Below the pieces are notes generated by a model. It had not been told where the DNA came from and made no database searches. It saw only the letters and a list, made by a program, of their open reading frames with translations. This document shows positions 36,572 to 45,118 of a stretch of 64,000 nucleotides of DNA, one piece after another. Position 1 is the first letter of the stretch. The number at the start of each line of letters is the position of its first letter. The stretch spans positions 1 through 64,000 of the forward strand of contig LNBX01000032.1 in assembly GCA_001567275.1 (NCBI GenBank), read 5' to 3'. Source of the DNA: Bacteroidetes bacterium OLB10 (lineage in GTDB: Bacteria; Bacteroidota; Bacteroidia; AKYH767-A; OLB10). Both the position numbers and the translations under genes were made by a program.

Positions 36572-37924
36572 TTAATTTTTGTTTGACATATCTTTGATTA
36601 ACTGACTCAGCTGACCACTGGCTTTCATAGTTTCCAGCTCAGCAAGATGGGTTTGAAGCATTGCTGTAAGAAACTGCGACTGAGCTTCGCGCAAACTGTT
36701 TTCAGCATTTATTAATTCAGACAAATCAGATACACCTTCTGTGTATGACAGTTTTGCAACGTTGTATAAATCTTCTGCAAGTTTCATGTTTTGTGTTTGT
36801 GCTTCAAAAACTTTTTGATTCTGATTAAGATTGTTGGTAGCAGTCCGGTATTGGGTTTCAATATTTTTTTCTGTGTAGGCTTTGCTGAGTTCCAGTTGTT
36901 TCATGGCAATTTTGCTCTGAGCAACCTGATTGCGTTTTTTAAAACTGTCAAAAATCGGTATGCTCAGATTCAGGCTATAATATCCTGATGTAATCCCGGT
37001 GGTGGCATTGTTGTCAAACAATTTTTCTGTTTGCCACTGACGTCCGTAATTGGCAGAAAAAGTAAGTGTGGGTTTATATCCGGACTGAATATTTTTTGTA
37101 TTTAACTTTTGCAAACGGATTTGCTTGTCAATAATATTCAAATCAGTGTTGGCAGCCAGATTTAATTGTCCTGACAGAGCTATTTTTTCTGATTCTCCGG
37201 GAGCAGTAATCACAATGGGTTGATTCAAATCAATATTCATCAATAGTTTGAAGTTGTCAATTACCTTTTCATAATCATTCTCTGCATTTGAAAGTTGGGT
37301 TCTCATATTGGTGAGGTTTACTTTCAGTTGTTCAACATCCACTTTCTTGGCAATACCTTCTTTAAGCTGAAGGCTGGTGATGTCCAACAATTTTTCTGTT
37401 CTGTCTATATTGCCTGCATACAGTTCTTTTTGTTTCTCGGCTAACTGAATTTGTATGTAAAGACTTGCCATGTTGTATATCAAATCTTCTTTAGACTGAA
37501 AAGTCTGTAATTCATATAACCCCTGACTTTCTTTTGCTGCCTTCAGTCCTGTGATTATTGATGGGTTGTAAATATTCTGGCTAAGCTGAACTGTGCCGTT
37601 ATATACATAACGGGTTCCAAACTTTACAGGTATGGTAGTGCCCGGTTGACCCATCAAATCTCCAGGAAGCAGTTGTGATGCCTGCTTATAGTTATCAGTT
37701 CCTCCGGCACTGCCTGTAATTTGTGGAAAGGCTGATGATTTTATTTCCTTAATCTTATATCTATTAGTTGTTTCGTCTAACTGTGCACTTTTTAGCTGAG
37801 GGTTATTTTTTACTGCATATCTGATAGCCTCTGTTAAGGAAAGTCGCAAAGTATCTTTTTGCTGTGCAAAAGAGGCACTGCCAAATAAAGTTACTGCTGC
37901 TAATGTTAACCAATACTTCTTCAT
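36572..37924 (-). CDS. TolC-family outer membrane efflux channel
   Basis: 450 residues: signal peptide MKKYWLTLAAVTLFGSASFA, then two OEP repeats of long helices and strands (LSLTEAIRYAVKNNPQLKSAQLDE; LYNVAKLSYTEGVSDLSELINAENSLREAQ). It forms the outer-membrane duct of the tripartite pump. A palindrome matching the GbsR-gene operator lies only 17 bp upstream of its start codon (37941-37966), so it may be a second control point of the operon. Confidence 0.93.
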   Translation of the reverse strand: MKKYWLTLAAVTLFGSASFAQQKDTLRLSLTEAIRYAVKNNPQLKSAQLDETTNRYKIKEIKSSAFPQITGSAGGTDNYKQASQLLPGDLMGQPGTTIPVKFGTRYVYNGTVQLSQNIYNPSIITGLKAAKESQGLYELQTFQSKEDLIYNMASLYIQIQLAEKQKELYAGNIDRTEKLLDITSLQLKEGIAKKVDVEQLKVNLTNMRTQLSNAENDYEKVIDNFKLLMNIDLNQPIVITAPGESEKIALSGQLNLAANTDLNIIDKQIRLQKLNTKNIQSGYKPTLTFSANYGRQWQTEKLFDNNATTGITSGYYSLNLSIPIFDSFKKRNQVAQSKIAMKQLELSKAYTEKNIETQYRTATNNLNQNQKVFEAQTQNMKLAEDLYNVAKLSYTEGVSDLSELINAENSLREAQSQFLTAMLQTHLAELETMKASGQLSQLIKDMSNKN

Positions 37925-37940
37925 ATGTTTAATATGTTTA

Positions 37941-37966
37941 GTTTGTTCATCTCTTACTGAACTTAA
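37941..37966. promoter_or_regulatory. Second GbsR-type operator, upstream of the TolC-family gene
   Basis: GTTTGTTCA and TGAACTTAA half sites are separated by 8 nt. Arm by arm this matches the operator at 38472-38497 at 15 of 18 positions and has the same spacer length. It lies between the regulator gene stop and the TolC start. Confidence 0.5.
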
Positions 37967-37979
37967 ATGATAAAAAAAA

Positions 37980-38432
37980 TTATTTAATCTTTTCTGTGTA
38001 CACTTTGTGTAAAGCGCTTAGAAACTCTGTCATTTCTTTGAGAGCTTCGTTAAACTCTTTTGTTTTCTTGCTACGCTGTGCCAATATTCTGTGATTAAGG
38101 TTTCTGTACTTTTCCAATCCATCAAAATGTCTGGATGCAGTATCCTTCCATTTATGTATAGGCACATAAAAATATCTTTTTCTGTCGCCAAGTTTAGTTT
38201 TGTATTCCATTCTGTTTGTAGCAAGCAGGTGACTGATGGCCTGGCTGGTACCGCTTTTGCTCAATCCAAGCGTATCCTGAATCTGATTAAAACTTAATTC
38301 CGTCTCATCAGCTACATTTAACAAAGCAAGAATCTTAGCCATAGCCGGCTGCAGGTTGGTTTGCTCCATAAATACTGCATACTGTTCCACCAACTCCACC
38401 TGTTCCTTTGTTAGTTTAATTTTCTCTGACAT
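37980..38432 (-). CDS. GbsR/MarR-family transcriptional regulator of the efflux operon
   Basis: 150 residues from the ATG at 38432 (MSEKIKLTKEQVELVEQYAVFMEQ). An upstream in-frame ATG at 38456 overlaps the -7 promoter box and is therefore rejected. A winged helix-turn-helix lies at about 45-85 (ELSFNQIQDTLGLSKSGTSQAISHLLATNRMEYKTKLGDRKRYF). A charged C-terminal helix probably serves dimerisation. It is the first gene before tolC, adaptor and pump, and two palindromes fit self- and operon repression. The inducer is unknown. Confidence 0.9.
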   Translation of the reverse strand: MSEKIKLTKEQVELVEQYAVFMEQTNLQPAMAKILALLNVADETELSFNQIQDTLGLSKSGTSQAISHLLATNRMEYKTKLGDRKRYFYVPIHKWKDTASRHFDGLEKYRNLNHRILAQRSKKTKEFNEALKEMTEFLSALHKVYTEKIK

Positions 38433-38453
38433 AATTTTTCGTATTTGATGGCA

Positions 38454-38497
38454 CAAAGATAAGAAGGTTTTTTTAGTTCACAAAACACTGAACTAAA
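38454..38497 (-). promoter_or_regulatory. Promoter and palindromic operator of the GbsR-RND operon
   Basis: On the minus strand: -33 TTG (38483-38481), a 19-nt spacer and a perfect -7 TATCTTTG (38461-38454). A perfect 9-bp inverted repeat TTTAGTTCA-N8-TGAACTAAA (38472-38497) covers the -33 box, the layout expected for autorepression. Just upstream, TTTTGTCAA occurs twice (38501-38520, period 11 bp). Confidence 0.65.
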
Positions 38498-38604
38498 TAG
38501 TTTTGTCAATGTTTTGTCAAATCTGATATAAGAAAACAGATCATTCATGAAGCGATATTTGGTGTTATGTTACAGATGTTCAGTTGGGTTGCCAATTCCA
38601 GTAT

Positions 38605-39210
38605 TTAGTTCATTGAGCTTTCAAAATCTGACTGCTCAAAGTCTTCACGGATATTTTCTATTTTGTCTTTAATCTTTCTTAAACCAAAAGCTAAAACAAT
38701 TTGCACCACTCCAAACATCAACAGGCCAATTCCTATGCAATATATTATTGCAACACTTGTTATTATGGGATTCCATAAAAGAATGAGAGAAGTGATAACG
38801 CCCAAAATCCCAAAAGTTAATACCCACCCCCAGTACTTTACATGATATTTTTTAAGATCAATTGAGTTGGTTATCTCCATGATGGAGCGAAACAGCAGCC
38901 AGAAACCAATATAATAACACAATATCAATCCGGTTACTCCCGGAATCAATGACAGTTGTAACCCCAGTATAAGGGTAATAATTCCTCCCGCTAAATACCA
39001 GCCCCAGTTTTTGAGTTTTTTTCGGTTTGAAACACTATATGCAATTTCAGAAATACCACCTATGACAAATCCAAAGCTGATAACCCATGCCAGTGCTAAG
39101 AAAGAAGAAAGGGGTGTAAAGAATACCCCGATACTAAGAATGATAAACATGATTCCGGTAATCAATAACAGATACCAGTAGTTTAAACGATTTTCGAATT
39201 TACTTTTCAT
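38605..39210 (-). CDS. HdeD-like (DUF308) membrane protein
   Basis: 201 residues with six hydrophobic helices in three repeated pairs, each containing a GI/GW..L..G element (YWYLLLITGIMFIILSIGVFF; NWGWYLAGGIITLILGLQL; YWGWVLTFGILGVITSLILLWNP). This is the HdeD/DUF308 pattern; in Escherichia coli HdeD is linked to acid resistance at high cell density, and elsewhere the function is unknown. The C-terminal tail is charged and cytoplasmic. It appears to be transcribed alone. Confidence 0.85.
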   Translation of the reverse strand: MKSKFENRLNYWYLLLITGIMFIILSIGVFFTPLSSFLALAWVISFGFVIGGISEIAYSVSNRKKLKNWGWYLAGGIITLILGLQLSLIPGVTGLILCYYIGFWLLFRSIMEITNSIDLKKYHVKYWGWVLTFGILGVITSLILLWNPIITSVAIIYCIGIGLLMFGVVQIVLAFGLRKIKDKIENIREDFEQSDFESSMN

Positions 39211-39310
39211 TTTCTTTAGTGTTAAATTTTTATAATGAATGACTAATATTTCAATAAATTTTATTTCTTCCGATTTATGGTTTTAAGTTGAATGTTTTCT
39301 GTTTATTTTT

Positions 39311-39348
39311 TTTAAAAGAAGCTGCTTCAACAAAGGAAGCAGCTTCTT
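39311..39348 (-). terminator. Terminator of the barrel protein gene at 39376
   Basis: A perfect 13-bp stem (AAGAAGCTGCTTC/GAAGCAGCTTCTT) with a 7-nt loop and a T-run on the minus strand, 28 bp after the stop codon. Confidence 0.88.
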
Positions 39349-39375
39349 GTCAACCCCTCTACCCTTATCAAATCA

Positions 39376-40029
39376 CTAAAATTTATATTTCAATCCTACC
39401 TGCACACCTGCTGTCATATTATGCGTATCTGCTCTGCCTGAAGTGAAGCCGGAATAATCCTCATTCTCTGCGTTGGTAATATCATAATCAAAGTGCAATC
39501 CTGTCTGCAGGAAAATGTTTTGAGTTAATTTGAATTGCACACCTGCATTAACCATAGCGCCTATGGTAACATCCTCAAATCTGTCTTTGTTATCCACTGA
39601 TCCGCTACTCTCATCATCAGAAAATTCAGCCTTGGTAAGTATGCTTACCTGAGGTCCTATTTTACCGAAAAAAGATACCGGCTTTGATGCATCTGTATTG
39701 TACGAAAAATAAAATGGCATTTTCACATACTCAAGTTCCTGATTTACTTCCAGACCAGAAACTTCCCATTTTTCGCCCTGAAGCGAATAAAGTACATCCA
39801 GACCTATTCCGATATTATCGGTAAAGTTGTAACCTGCACCTACACCAAAGTTTGCATTGAAGGTGGCTTTCTTTTCTATAGCGCTGTTGTCATTATCATC
39901 ACTATTCTGCAGGAAGCTGAATTGAGGGGTTGCTTTCACACTTACTGAAAATCCCTGTTGTGCCATTGCGATTGAAACACTTCCTGAAATCATTGCAACA
40001 ACCATTGCACTCATTAAAATCTTTCTCAT
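39376..40029 (-). CDS. Porin-family outer membrane beta-barrel protein
   Basis: 217 residues. The signal peptide (MRKILMSAMVVAMISGSVSIAMA, cleavage AMA-QQ) is followed by an eight-strand OmpA/PorT-like barrel pattern: FSVSVKATPQFSFL, ANFGVGAGYNFTDNIGIGLDVLYSLQG, EYVKMPFYFSY, SFFGKIGPQVSI and a final MTAGVQVGLKYKF that ends in phenylalanine. Ligand or function is not known. A -7 TACTTTTG lies at 40100-40107. The AraC-type gene upstream is read in the same direction. Confidence 0.87.
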   Translation of the reverse strand: MRKILMSAMVVAMISGSVSIAMAQQGFSVSVKATPQFSFLQNSDDNDNSAIEKKATFNANFGVGAGYNFTDNIGIGLDVLYSLQGEKWEVSGLEVNQELEYVKMPFYFSYNTDASKPVSFFGKIGPQVSILTKAEFSDDESSGSVDNKDRFEDVTIGAMVNAGVQFKLTQNIFLQTGLHFDYDITNAENEDYSGFTSGRADTHNMTAGVQVGLKYKF

Positions 40030-40231
40030 TTTTTTTTAATTTATTTTGTTAAACTTTTTTTCTGTCAAAACCAGAATGATTAATTGGAAATTGACGGGAC
40101 AAAAGTACCTTCAGCAGACCCTTGAGAGAAGGGCTGGCATTCGGCATTATTGGTCTGAAAGTCGGAACATGCAGTATATTTTATACAATACGCTGATATT
40201 TTCCGCTCAAACTTCGGAATTACTTAACTTA

Positions 40232-41044
40232 TTACTGGTTTGACCTGTAGGTTTTAGGAGATACTCCTTCCATCCTTTTGAAAAACTTTCCGAAAGAAGA
40301 CTGGTCGCTGAAATTTAGCGCATCAGAGATTTCGGCAATACTTTTAGAAGTAGTTTTTAACTGAATTTTAGCAGCCTGAGCAAGCAGAGAGTCTATTGTT
40401 TCACCTGCAGTGCGTTTGCTCACTTCCTTTACGGTTTCGGTAAGATGTTTGGACGTCACAAACAGTGCATCGGCATAATATTTCAATTCTCTATGCTCAC
40501 GAAAATGTTTTTTAGCCAGTGCATAAAATTCTATGGTTAGTAATTCTTTTCTCGTAAATTGCTGATTGTTCTCTAAAGCATAATGAGGAGCAAGAGCAGC
40601 CAATTCAAGAATGAAAATCATAAAAATATATTTTACAATTTCCATTTTGAAAGGATGCTGATTATTTTCTGATATTCTTGCTTCCATTTGGTGAATCAGA
40701 TTTACTAAATTCTTTGCTACTGGTTTTGGCAACGTCCACACCGGTTTATGTCTGGTAGAATAATAATCTGTAGCCTCCCAAAAACGATCTGGTAAATTCA
40801 ACTGTGAAATGAATTCGGATGTGTAAGCTACAATTTTCAGAACTGCATCCTTGCTGATGTAAACACGCTCTTTAGCTGCATCAGGTGGAATAATCAACAA
40901 ATCATTCTTTTTAAGATTTAACTTCTTCAGATTAATTTTTGCACCCGCTTCACCATCAGCAAATAATACGAAGATGAAAAAATCATTTCGGACATTACTT
41001 CTTGCAATTAAATCATCCAGGATTATTCCTTTTGAAAAATCCAA
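40232..41044 (-). CDS. AraC-family transcriptional regulator
   Basis: 270 residues. The N-terminal half looks like a cupin-type sensing domain (LKIVAYTSEFISQL), followed by a C-terminal double HTH (about 172-268): YADALFVTSKHLTETVKEVSKRTAGETIDSLL, then SIAEISDALNFSDQSSFGKFFKRMEGVSPKTYR. The second HTH and the SPxxYR end are textbook AraC. It is encoded upstream of, and in the same direction as, the porin-like gene (about 200 bp gap), which is a plausible target. Confidence 0.92.
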   Translation of the reverse strand: MDFSKGIILDDLIARSNVRNDFFIFVLFADGEAGAKINLKKLNLKKNDLLIIPPDAAKERVYISKDAVLKIVAYTSEFISQLNLPDRFWEATDYYSTRHKPVWTLPKPVAKNLVNLIHQMEARISENNQHPFKMEIVKYIFMIFILELAALAPHYALENNQQFTRKELLTIEFYALAKKHFREHRELKYYADALFVTSKHLTETVKEVSKRTAGETIDSLLAQAAKIQLKTTSKSIAEISDALNFSDQSSFGKFFKRMEGVSPKTYRSNQ

Positions 41045-41263
41045 AGTCAGAACAAAAAAAGTTTTCAGTACTGCTATGTAATGTTTCGCTTTTGGGATTT
41101 TTCATAATGACAACTTTGTATATACTTAAATAAAAACTGAAATACAAAGGTACAATACAACTTGAGTACAATTATTGAGAAACCGCTTCAGGCAGGTTTG
41201 CTTTTTGATTTGAAATGGTGTTCTGCTCCTATGAACTATTTCCTGAAATAGTTTTGATGTGGT

Positions 41264-41338
41264 TTAAGATTTCCTAACCTGTTTGTCTCTGATACTACTT
41301 ACAAATTCAGGTGTAATACCTAATTAAACTGCAATTGG
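41264..41338 (-). pseudogene. Remnant of a Crp/Fnr-family HTH C-terminus
   Basis: About 25 codons on the minus strand read P-I-A-V-stop-LGITPEFVSSIRDKQVRKS-stop. LGITPExxSxIR is the recognition-helix segment of Bacteroidota Crp/Fnr regulators (usually QIASYLGITPExxSRIR). A stop replaces the expected Tyr. No upstream part of such a gene remains; at its 5' side it abuts the 33-bp repeat at 41340. A gene fragment left by rearrangement. Confidence 0.6.
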
Positions 41339-41339
41339 T

Positions 41340-41372
41340 GAAACCCTGAAAGATTATTGTTGAAGAATAAAA
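41340..41372. repeat. 33-bp exact copy of the 3' end of the T9SS gene at 29642
   Basis: Positions 41340-41372 are identical to 31174-31206, spanning the last codons, the stop and the first downstream bases of the T9SS cargo gene. A diverged version occurs at about 26241-26256. Together with the Crp/Fnr remnant it fills most of the 349-bp gene-free stretch 41045-41393; the rest is AT-rich and I see nothing else in it. Confidence 0.85.
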
Positions 41373-41393
41373 CCTCTATTAAAAAAATCTTCC

Positions 41394-42200
41394 TCAGCGA
41401 ATAAGGATCTTTATAAAATCTTTGTTACTGCCGTTAAAAACATTGGCATCATAGGTGCCGGGTGAGTTGATGATTCCTGCACGGTCGGAATGTTGCCAAA
41501 ACAACCATTGTATGGATTTCTCCACCTTGAGTTCCTCCTCGTAATAGTGTGCAATCCAAAAATAATAATCCGGAAAATCATCAGCCAGATAGTCTTCAAT
41601 AAAACTGATGTTGGAGTAAAGAATCGGTTTCACTTTATACTCTTTTTCGATGATGGCAATAAACACTTTCAGTTTTTTTACCAAATCTTTTCGGGTAAGT
41701 CTTCCTTTTTCTTCCACATCAATCACCGGAGGTAAATCGCCTTTGGAAAGACTGACACTTGAAATAAAATTCTTTGCCTGAAGTGTAGCATCCAGTGATG
41801 GCAGAAAATAATGATAAGCACCCCGGGTGATTTTGTTTTTTCGTGCAGCATCCCAATTGTCTCTGAACATGGGGTCTTCGAGTAAAACGCCTTCGGTAGC
41901 TTTAATAAATGCAAATGAAAAACGAATGGTATCACCATCCCTGTTCAATGTTTTCAGGCTGCTCCAGTTGATGTCGGGTTGCCATCGCGATACGTCAATA
42001 CCATGAACCGTGTAACCGGCAGGGTAATCAATCTTACTGAACCTACCTGATTCTTTATAAAATACTCTTTTCTGAAAACGCCATGCTTTATAACCATAAC
42101 GAATGACCTGTTTATGATAAACAATTAATACGACAGGCAATAATATGGCTATTGCAAGTATCCATATCCTACGCGAACTAAAAGCCTTTCTTTTTGCCAT
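41394..42200 (-). CDS. Glycoside hydrolase family 25 lysozyme-like protein
   Basis: 268 residues. An N-terminal signal anchor (IWILAIAILLPVVLIVYH, about 12-29) is followed by the GH25 barrel. Catalytic elements are visible: GIDVSRWQPDINW (D69), FIKATEG (98-104), VIDVEE with D161 and E163, YSNISFIEDYL and FWQHSDRAGI near the end. GH25 enzymes cleave the beta-1,4 MurNAc-GlcNAc bond of peptidoglycan. The anchor suggests activity in the periplasm, in cell-wall remodelling or defence. Confidence 0.92.
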   Translation of the reverse strand: MAKRKAFSSRRIWILAIAILLPVVLIVYHKQVIRYGYKAWRFQKRVFYKESGRFSKIDYPAGYTVHGIDVSRWQPDINWSSLKTLNRDGDTIRFSFAFIKATEGVLLEDPMFRDNWDAARKNKITRGAYHYFLPSLDATLQAKNFISSVSLSKGDLPPVIDVEEKGRLTRKDLVKKLKVFIAIIEKEYKVKPILYSNISFIEDYLADDFPDYYFWIAHYYEEELKVEKSIQWLFWQHSDRAGIINSPGTYDANVFNGSNKDFIKILIR

Positions 42201-42361
42201 AACCGTAAAACGAAGTAACAGAAAAAAATGTTATCGGTTTGTTTGATTGATGAATTTATTTGCTGTTACCACTCTGAATTTTCTTAAACACATATATCTG
42301 CGTCAACTCGGCTTTCCATACCTGAATTAACAATGCTATCATGTTTGATTTATTTTATTAG

Positions 42362-43807
42362 TTAGTTGCTTTTCATTTTTAATGTTATGTCGCCAATATT
42401 GTAACAATATACAGAAGCCGGTAAAAAAGAAAACACTAAACTTTCGATTTGTTTTATGCCTAATCGATCTATAGATGTTACTAAAGCCTTTTTTAAGTGA
42501 TTACTTTTACAAAACTGAATTAAGCTTTTTAACTCGTGTGGTTTTTCAAAATATCGGTTACTCCATTTTATTTCTGCGCCCCATAAAGGCTTATATTTTT
42601 TATCATCCACCAACACCAAATCTACTTCACCTTCTGTTCTTCCTGTTCTCCAACGTGCATAAGTCAAGTCTAATTTGTCGCTATGCATCCATTGCGAAAG
42701 TACCGCTGTTTCAACCATGTTTCCTATCTCGCTATCGGTTTCGCTTATAGGCGAAAACAATGCTGTGCGTAATGATGGATTGGTTAGATAAACTTTGAAA
42801 CTTGTAACACGTCTTAACCGTTTTGCAGTTACATCCACTTTATTCAATACTTTAATTAAGAATGCAGCTTCCAGATACTCAAGATATTTTTTTAAAGTGT
42901 CCTTTTGTATTCCACTTTCATTGCTCATTGACTCATACGAAAATTCCTTACCTGTATGGTATGCCAGATAAGTAAAGAATCTGTTCAACTCCTGCACATC
43001 TTTTATCCCGTATAAGCCGGGCAAATCACGCAGCAACACCTTGTCCACAATATCATTTTTTACGTATCTTCCCATGTCACTTTGAATTTTATCACTTAAA
43101 ACAACTTCAGGATAGCCACCAAAATTGAGATAGTTTACAAACTCTTTGTTTAACACTTTTATATCTTGCGTAAGGCAATAACGAATTGGTTTATCACCAT
43201 AAGTTATTTGACCGTTATACATCAGGTGATTCAGATTTTTCAGATGAATGTATTCCTGAAAAGTAAGAGGGGGTAACATAAAATCCGTAAATCTGCCGGC
43301 ACCGCTTTCAGTACTGTGAAGTTTCAGTGCTGCTGCTGCCGAACCTGACACTATGAATTTAGTCTTCGGATATGAGTCAACAAGAATTTTCAGATGTCGC
43401 TCCCAGTCTTTGAGGTATTGTATCTCGTCAAAGAAAACGTAGCAACTATTTAAGTTGTCACGATTGAGTGATTGCTTACATAGTTTTAAAATATCTTCCA
43501 GACTTAATTGTACATAAATGGGATTATCAATTCCTATAAAAAAGATTTTCTGAGGATCTATGTTTTCGGTCAATAGTTGTTGAATACTATGAAAGAGCAT
43601 CACTGTTTTACCTACCCGTCTTGGCCCCATAAGCACCAATGCTCTTCGTACACTTTTTTCAATTACATAAGGGTAAAATAAATTAAAATAAAGGCGCTTT
43701 GCCATCACACTGTACTCTTCGGGTATTTGCTTGTTAACCCACCATGGGTTTTCGTAGCGCAAACGTTCTATTATTTTTTCTGATGGAATAAGAATTGAAT
43801 TACTCAT
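42362..43807 (-). CDS. AAA-type ATPase with DUF4143 and nuclease-like C-terminus
   Basis: 481 residues. Walker A is GPRRVGKT at 61-68, Walker B CYVFFDEIQYL with D127-E128, and a sensor-like FIVSGSAAAALK. A winged-helix/DUF4143 region (SYESMSNESGIQKDTLKKYLEYLEAAFLIK) follows. The C-terminus contains GEVDLVLVDDKK ... WGAEIKW, which resembles a PD-(D/E)xK nuclease core. These ATPases are widespread, often in many copies per genome, and their physiological role is unresolved. Flanking gaps of about 160-170 bp show no other gene. Confidence 0.9.
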   Translation of the reverse strand: MSNSILIPSEKIIERLRYENPWWVNKQIPEEYSVMAKRLYFNLFYPYVIEKSVRRALVLMGPRRVGKTVMLFHSIQQLLTENIDPQKIFFIGIDNPIYVQLSLEDILKLCKQSLNRDNLNSCYVFFDEIQYLKDWERHLKILVDSYPKTKFIVSGSAAAALKLHSTESGAGRFTDFMLPPLTFQEYIHLKNLNHLMYNGQITYGDKPIRYCLTQDIKVLNKEFVNYLNFGGYPEVVLSDKIQSDMGRYVKNDIVDKVLLRDLPGLYGIKDVQELNRFFTYLAYHTGKEFSYESMSNESGIQKDTLKKYLEYLEAAFLIKVLNKVDVTAKRLRRVTSFKVYLTNPSLRTALFSPISETDSEIGNMVETAVLSQWMHSDKLDLTYARWRTGRTEGEVDLVLVDDKKYKPLWGAEIKWSNRYFEKPHELKSLIQFCKSNHLKKALVTSIDRLGIKQIESLVFSFLPASVYCYNIGDITLKMKSN

Positions 43808-43981
43808 AAAATCATTTATTTATACAAATATAGCATAAATAAGTAGATTTATAACTATTTATTTTGACAATAATGTTAAAATTAGCAAAAAACTTACAAA
43901 TATTAGTGCTAAATCTAAAAATAGAACTGCAGTAATAAACCCAAGGAGAGGATTGCTAATTTATGATAGTAGGCTTAAATC

Positions 43982-44668
43982 TTATTCAATCACCTTCACA
44001 GTCATTTTCACATCCTGCAAAGGTCTGTTCTGTGGATTGGTAGCAACGGCAGCAATTTTTTCGAGTACATCCATTCCCGAAATCATTTCGCCAAAAACAG
44101 TATAGTCCATATCGAGGAATGGAGTTCCTCCTTCGGTTTCATATATTTTGATTTGTTCAGGGGTGTAAGTGATTTTTTTTCTGGCTGCCATCATATTCAG
44201 CTCGGCAGCAGTCATCGGTTTGCCCTGCACAATATAAAACTGGCTTCCTGAAGATGCTTTCTGTGGGTTCACCTGATCGCCCAGTCGTGCTGCAGCAAGT
44301 GCTCCTTTTTTATGAATCAGTTTAGAATTGAATTCTGCCGGAATGGTATAACCGGGGCCACCGTTGCCAAGCATCACATCAGGTGCAGCATTTTTTGACT
44401 GAGGGTCGCCACCCTGAATCATAAAGTCTTTGATGACTCTGTGAAACAGTGTACCGTTATAAAAACCTTCCTTAGCCAATTTGATAAAATTATCTCTGTG
44501 CTTTGGTGTTTCGTTATAGAGTTTGAATTTCATTGTGCCAAAATCGGTACTGATTTCTACAAGAGTTTCTTTGTCAGTACTCTTGGCTTTATCAGCCATA
44601 ACTTTGCTTTGGGTTTGTGCCAAGGCAGCAAAAGGCAATAACAATGCGAGGAAGAGGAACTTTTTCAT
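43982..44668 (-). CDS. Exported cyclophilin-type peptidyl-prolyl isomerase
   Basis: 228 residues with signal peptide MKKFLFLALLLPFAALAQ. The cyclophilin core holds FGTMKFKLYNETPKHRDNF, the active-site segment FHRVIKDFMIQGGDP, GSQFYIVQG and VFGEMISGMDVLEKIA. An insertion of about 25 residues (PMTAAELNMMAARKKITYTPEQIKIYETEGG) follows the FYIVQG strand, as in several Bacteroidota members. It assists folding of exported proteins, probably in the periplasm. A -7 TAAATTTG lies at 44700-44707. Confidence 0.92.
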   Translation of the reverse strand: MKKFLFLALLLPFAALAQTQSKVMADKAKSTDKETLVEISTDFGTMKFKLYNETPKHRDNFIKLAKEGFYNGTLFHRVIKDFMIQGGDPQSKNAAPDVMLGNGGPGYTIPAEFNSKLIHKKGALAAARLGDQVNPQKASSGSQFYIVQGKPMTAAELNMMAARKKITYTPEQIKIYETEGGTPFLDMDYTVFGEMISGMDVLEKIAAVATNPQNRPLQDVKMTVKVIE

Positions 44669-44755
44669 ATTTATTTTTATCTATTTTTGAAGTGTAAAAC
44701 AAATTTACGGCATTCACCGTAAAACAGCATACAAGAATAATAAAATTCCATTCAC

Positions 44756-45118
44756 ATGAAAAGTAGCTTTCTGAAAACTCATCTGATGTTAATTGCAGGT
44801 CTTATTCTGATTACAGGAATGATATCGTGCAAAAAAGAAGGTCCCTGCGAGGCTGTGATTACAGTGACTGATACTGCAGGTGTTGCCATCAAAGGTGCTA
44901 CTGTAGTACTACGTCAGGATGACGCTATAAACCCCACCACAGGAGCACAGGCCAATGTGCATGCCGAAGGAACCACCGATACCTATGGCAAGGCTACTTT
45001 TGAATTTAAACTGGAAGCAGTGTTGAATGTGGAAGTTACCAAGGGTGCACTTACAGCCAAAGACTACGTTCGTTTAGAGCAATCCAAAACTGTTTACCGT
45101 ACGGTTATTCTCAAATAG
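44756..45118 (+). CDS. Small lipoprotein with carboxypeptidase-regulatory/Ig-like fold
   Basis: 120 residues. The lipoprotein signal ends in ITGMISC, placing the lipidated Cys at residue 25. The mature part EAVITVTDTAGVAIKGATVVLRQD ... TDTYGKATFEFKLEAVLNVEVTKG is a single beta-sandwich module of the CarboxypepD_reg/Big type. Function unknown; presumably in the outer membrane. The stop overlaps the convergent gene at 45111 by 8 bp. Confidence 0.82.
   Translation: MKSSFLKTHLMLIAGLILITGMISCKKEGPCEAVITVTDTAGVAIKGATVVLRQDDAINPTTGAQANVHAEGTTDTYGKATFEFKLEAVLNVEVTKGALTAKDYVRLEQSKTVYRTVILK

Noticed and set aside
40046-40243. 65-residue plus-strand frame between the barrel protein and AraC genes
   Set aside because: It covers the promoter region of the barrel gene (a -7 TACTTTTG lies within it), overlaps the AraC 3' end and has no protein-like pattern.
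42256-42342. 28-codon minus-strand frame after the AAA-DUF4143 gene
   Set aside because: Starts 19 bp after the upstream stop and looks peptide-like, but it is too short and matches nothing I recognise.
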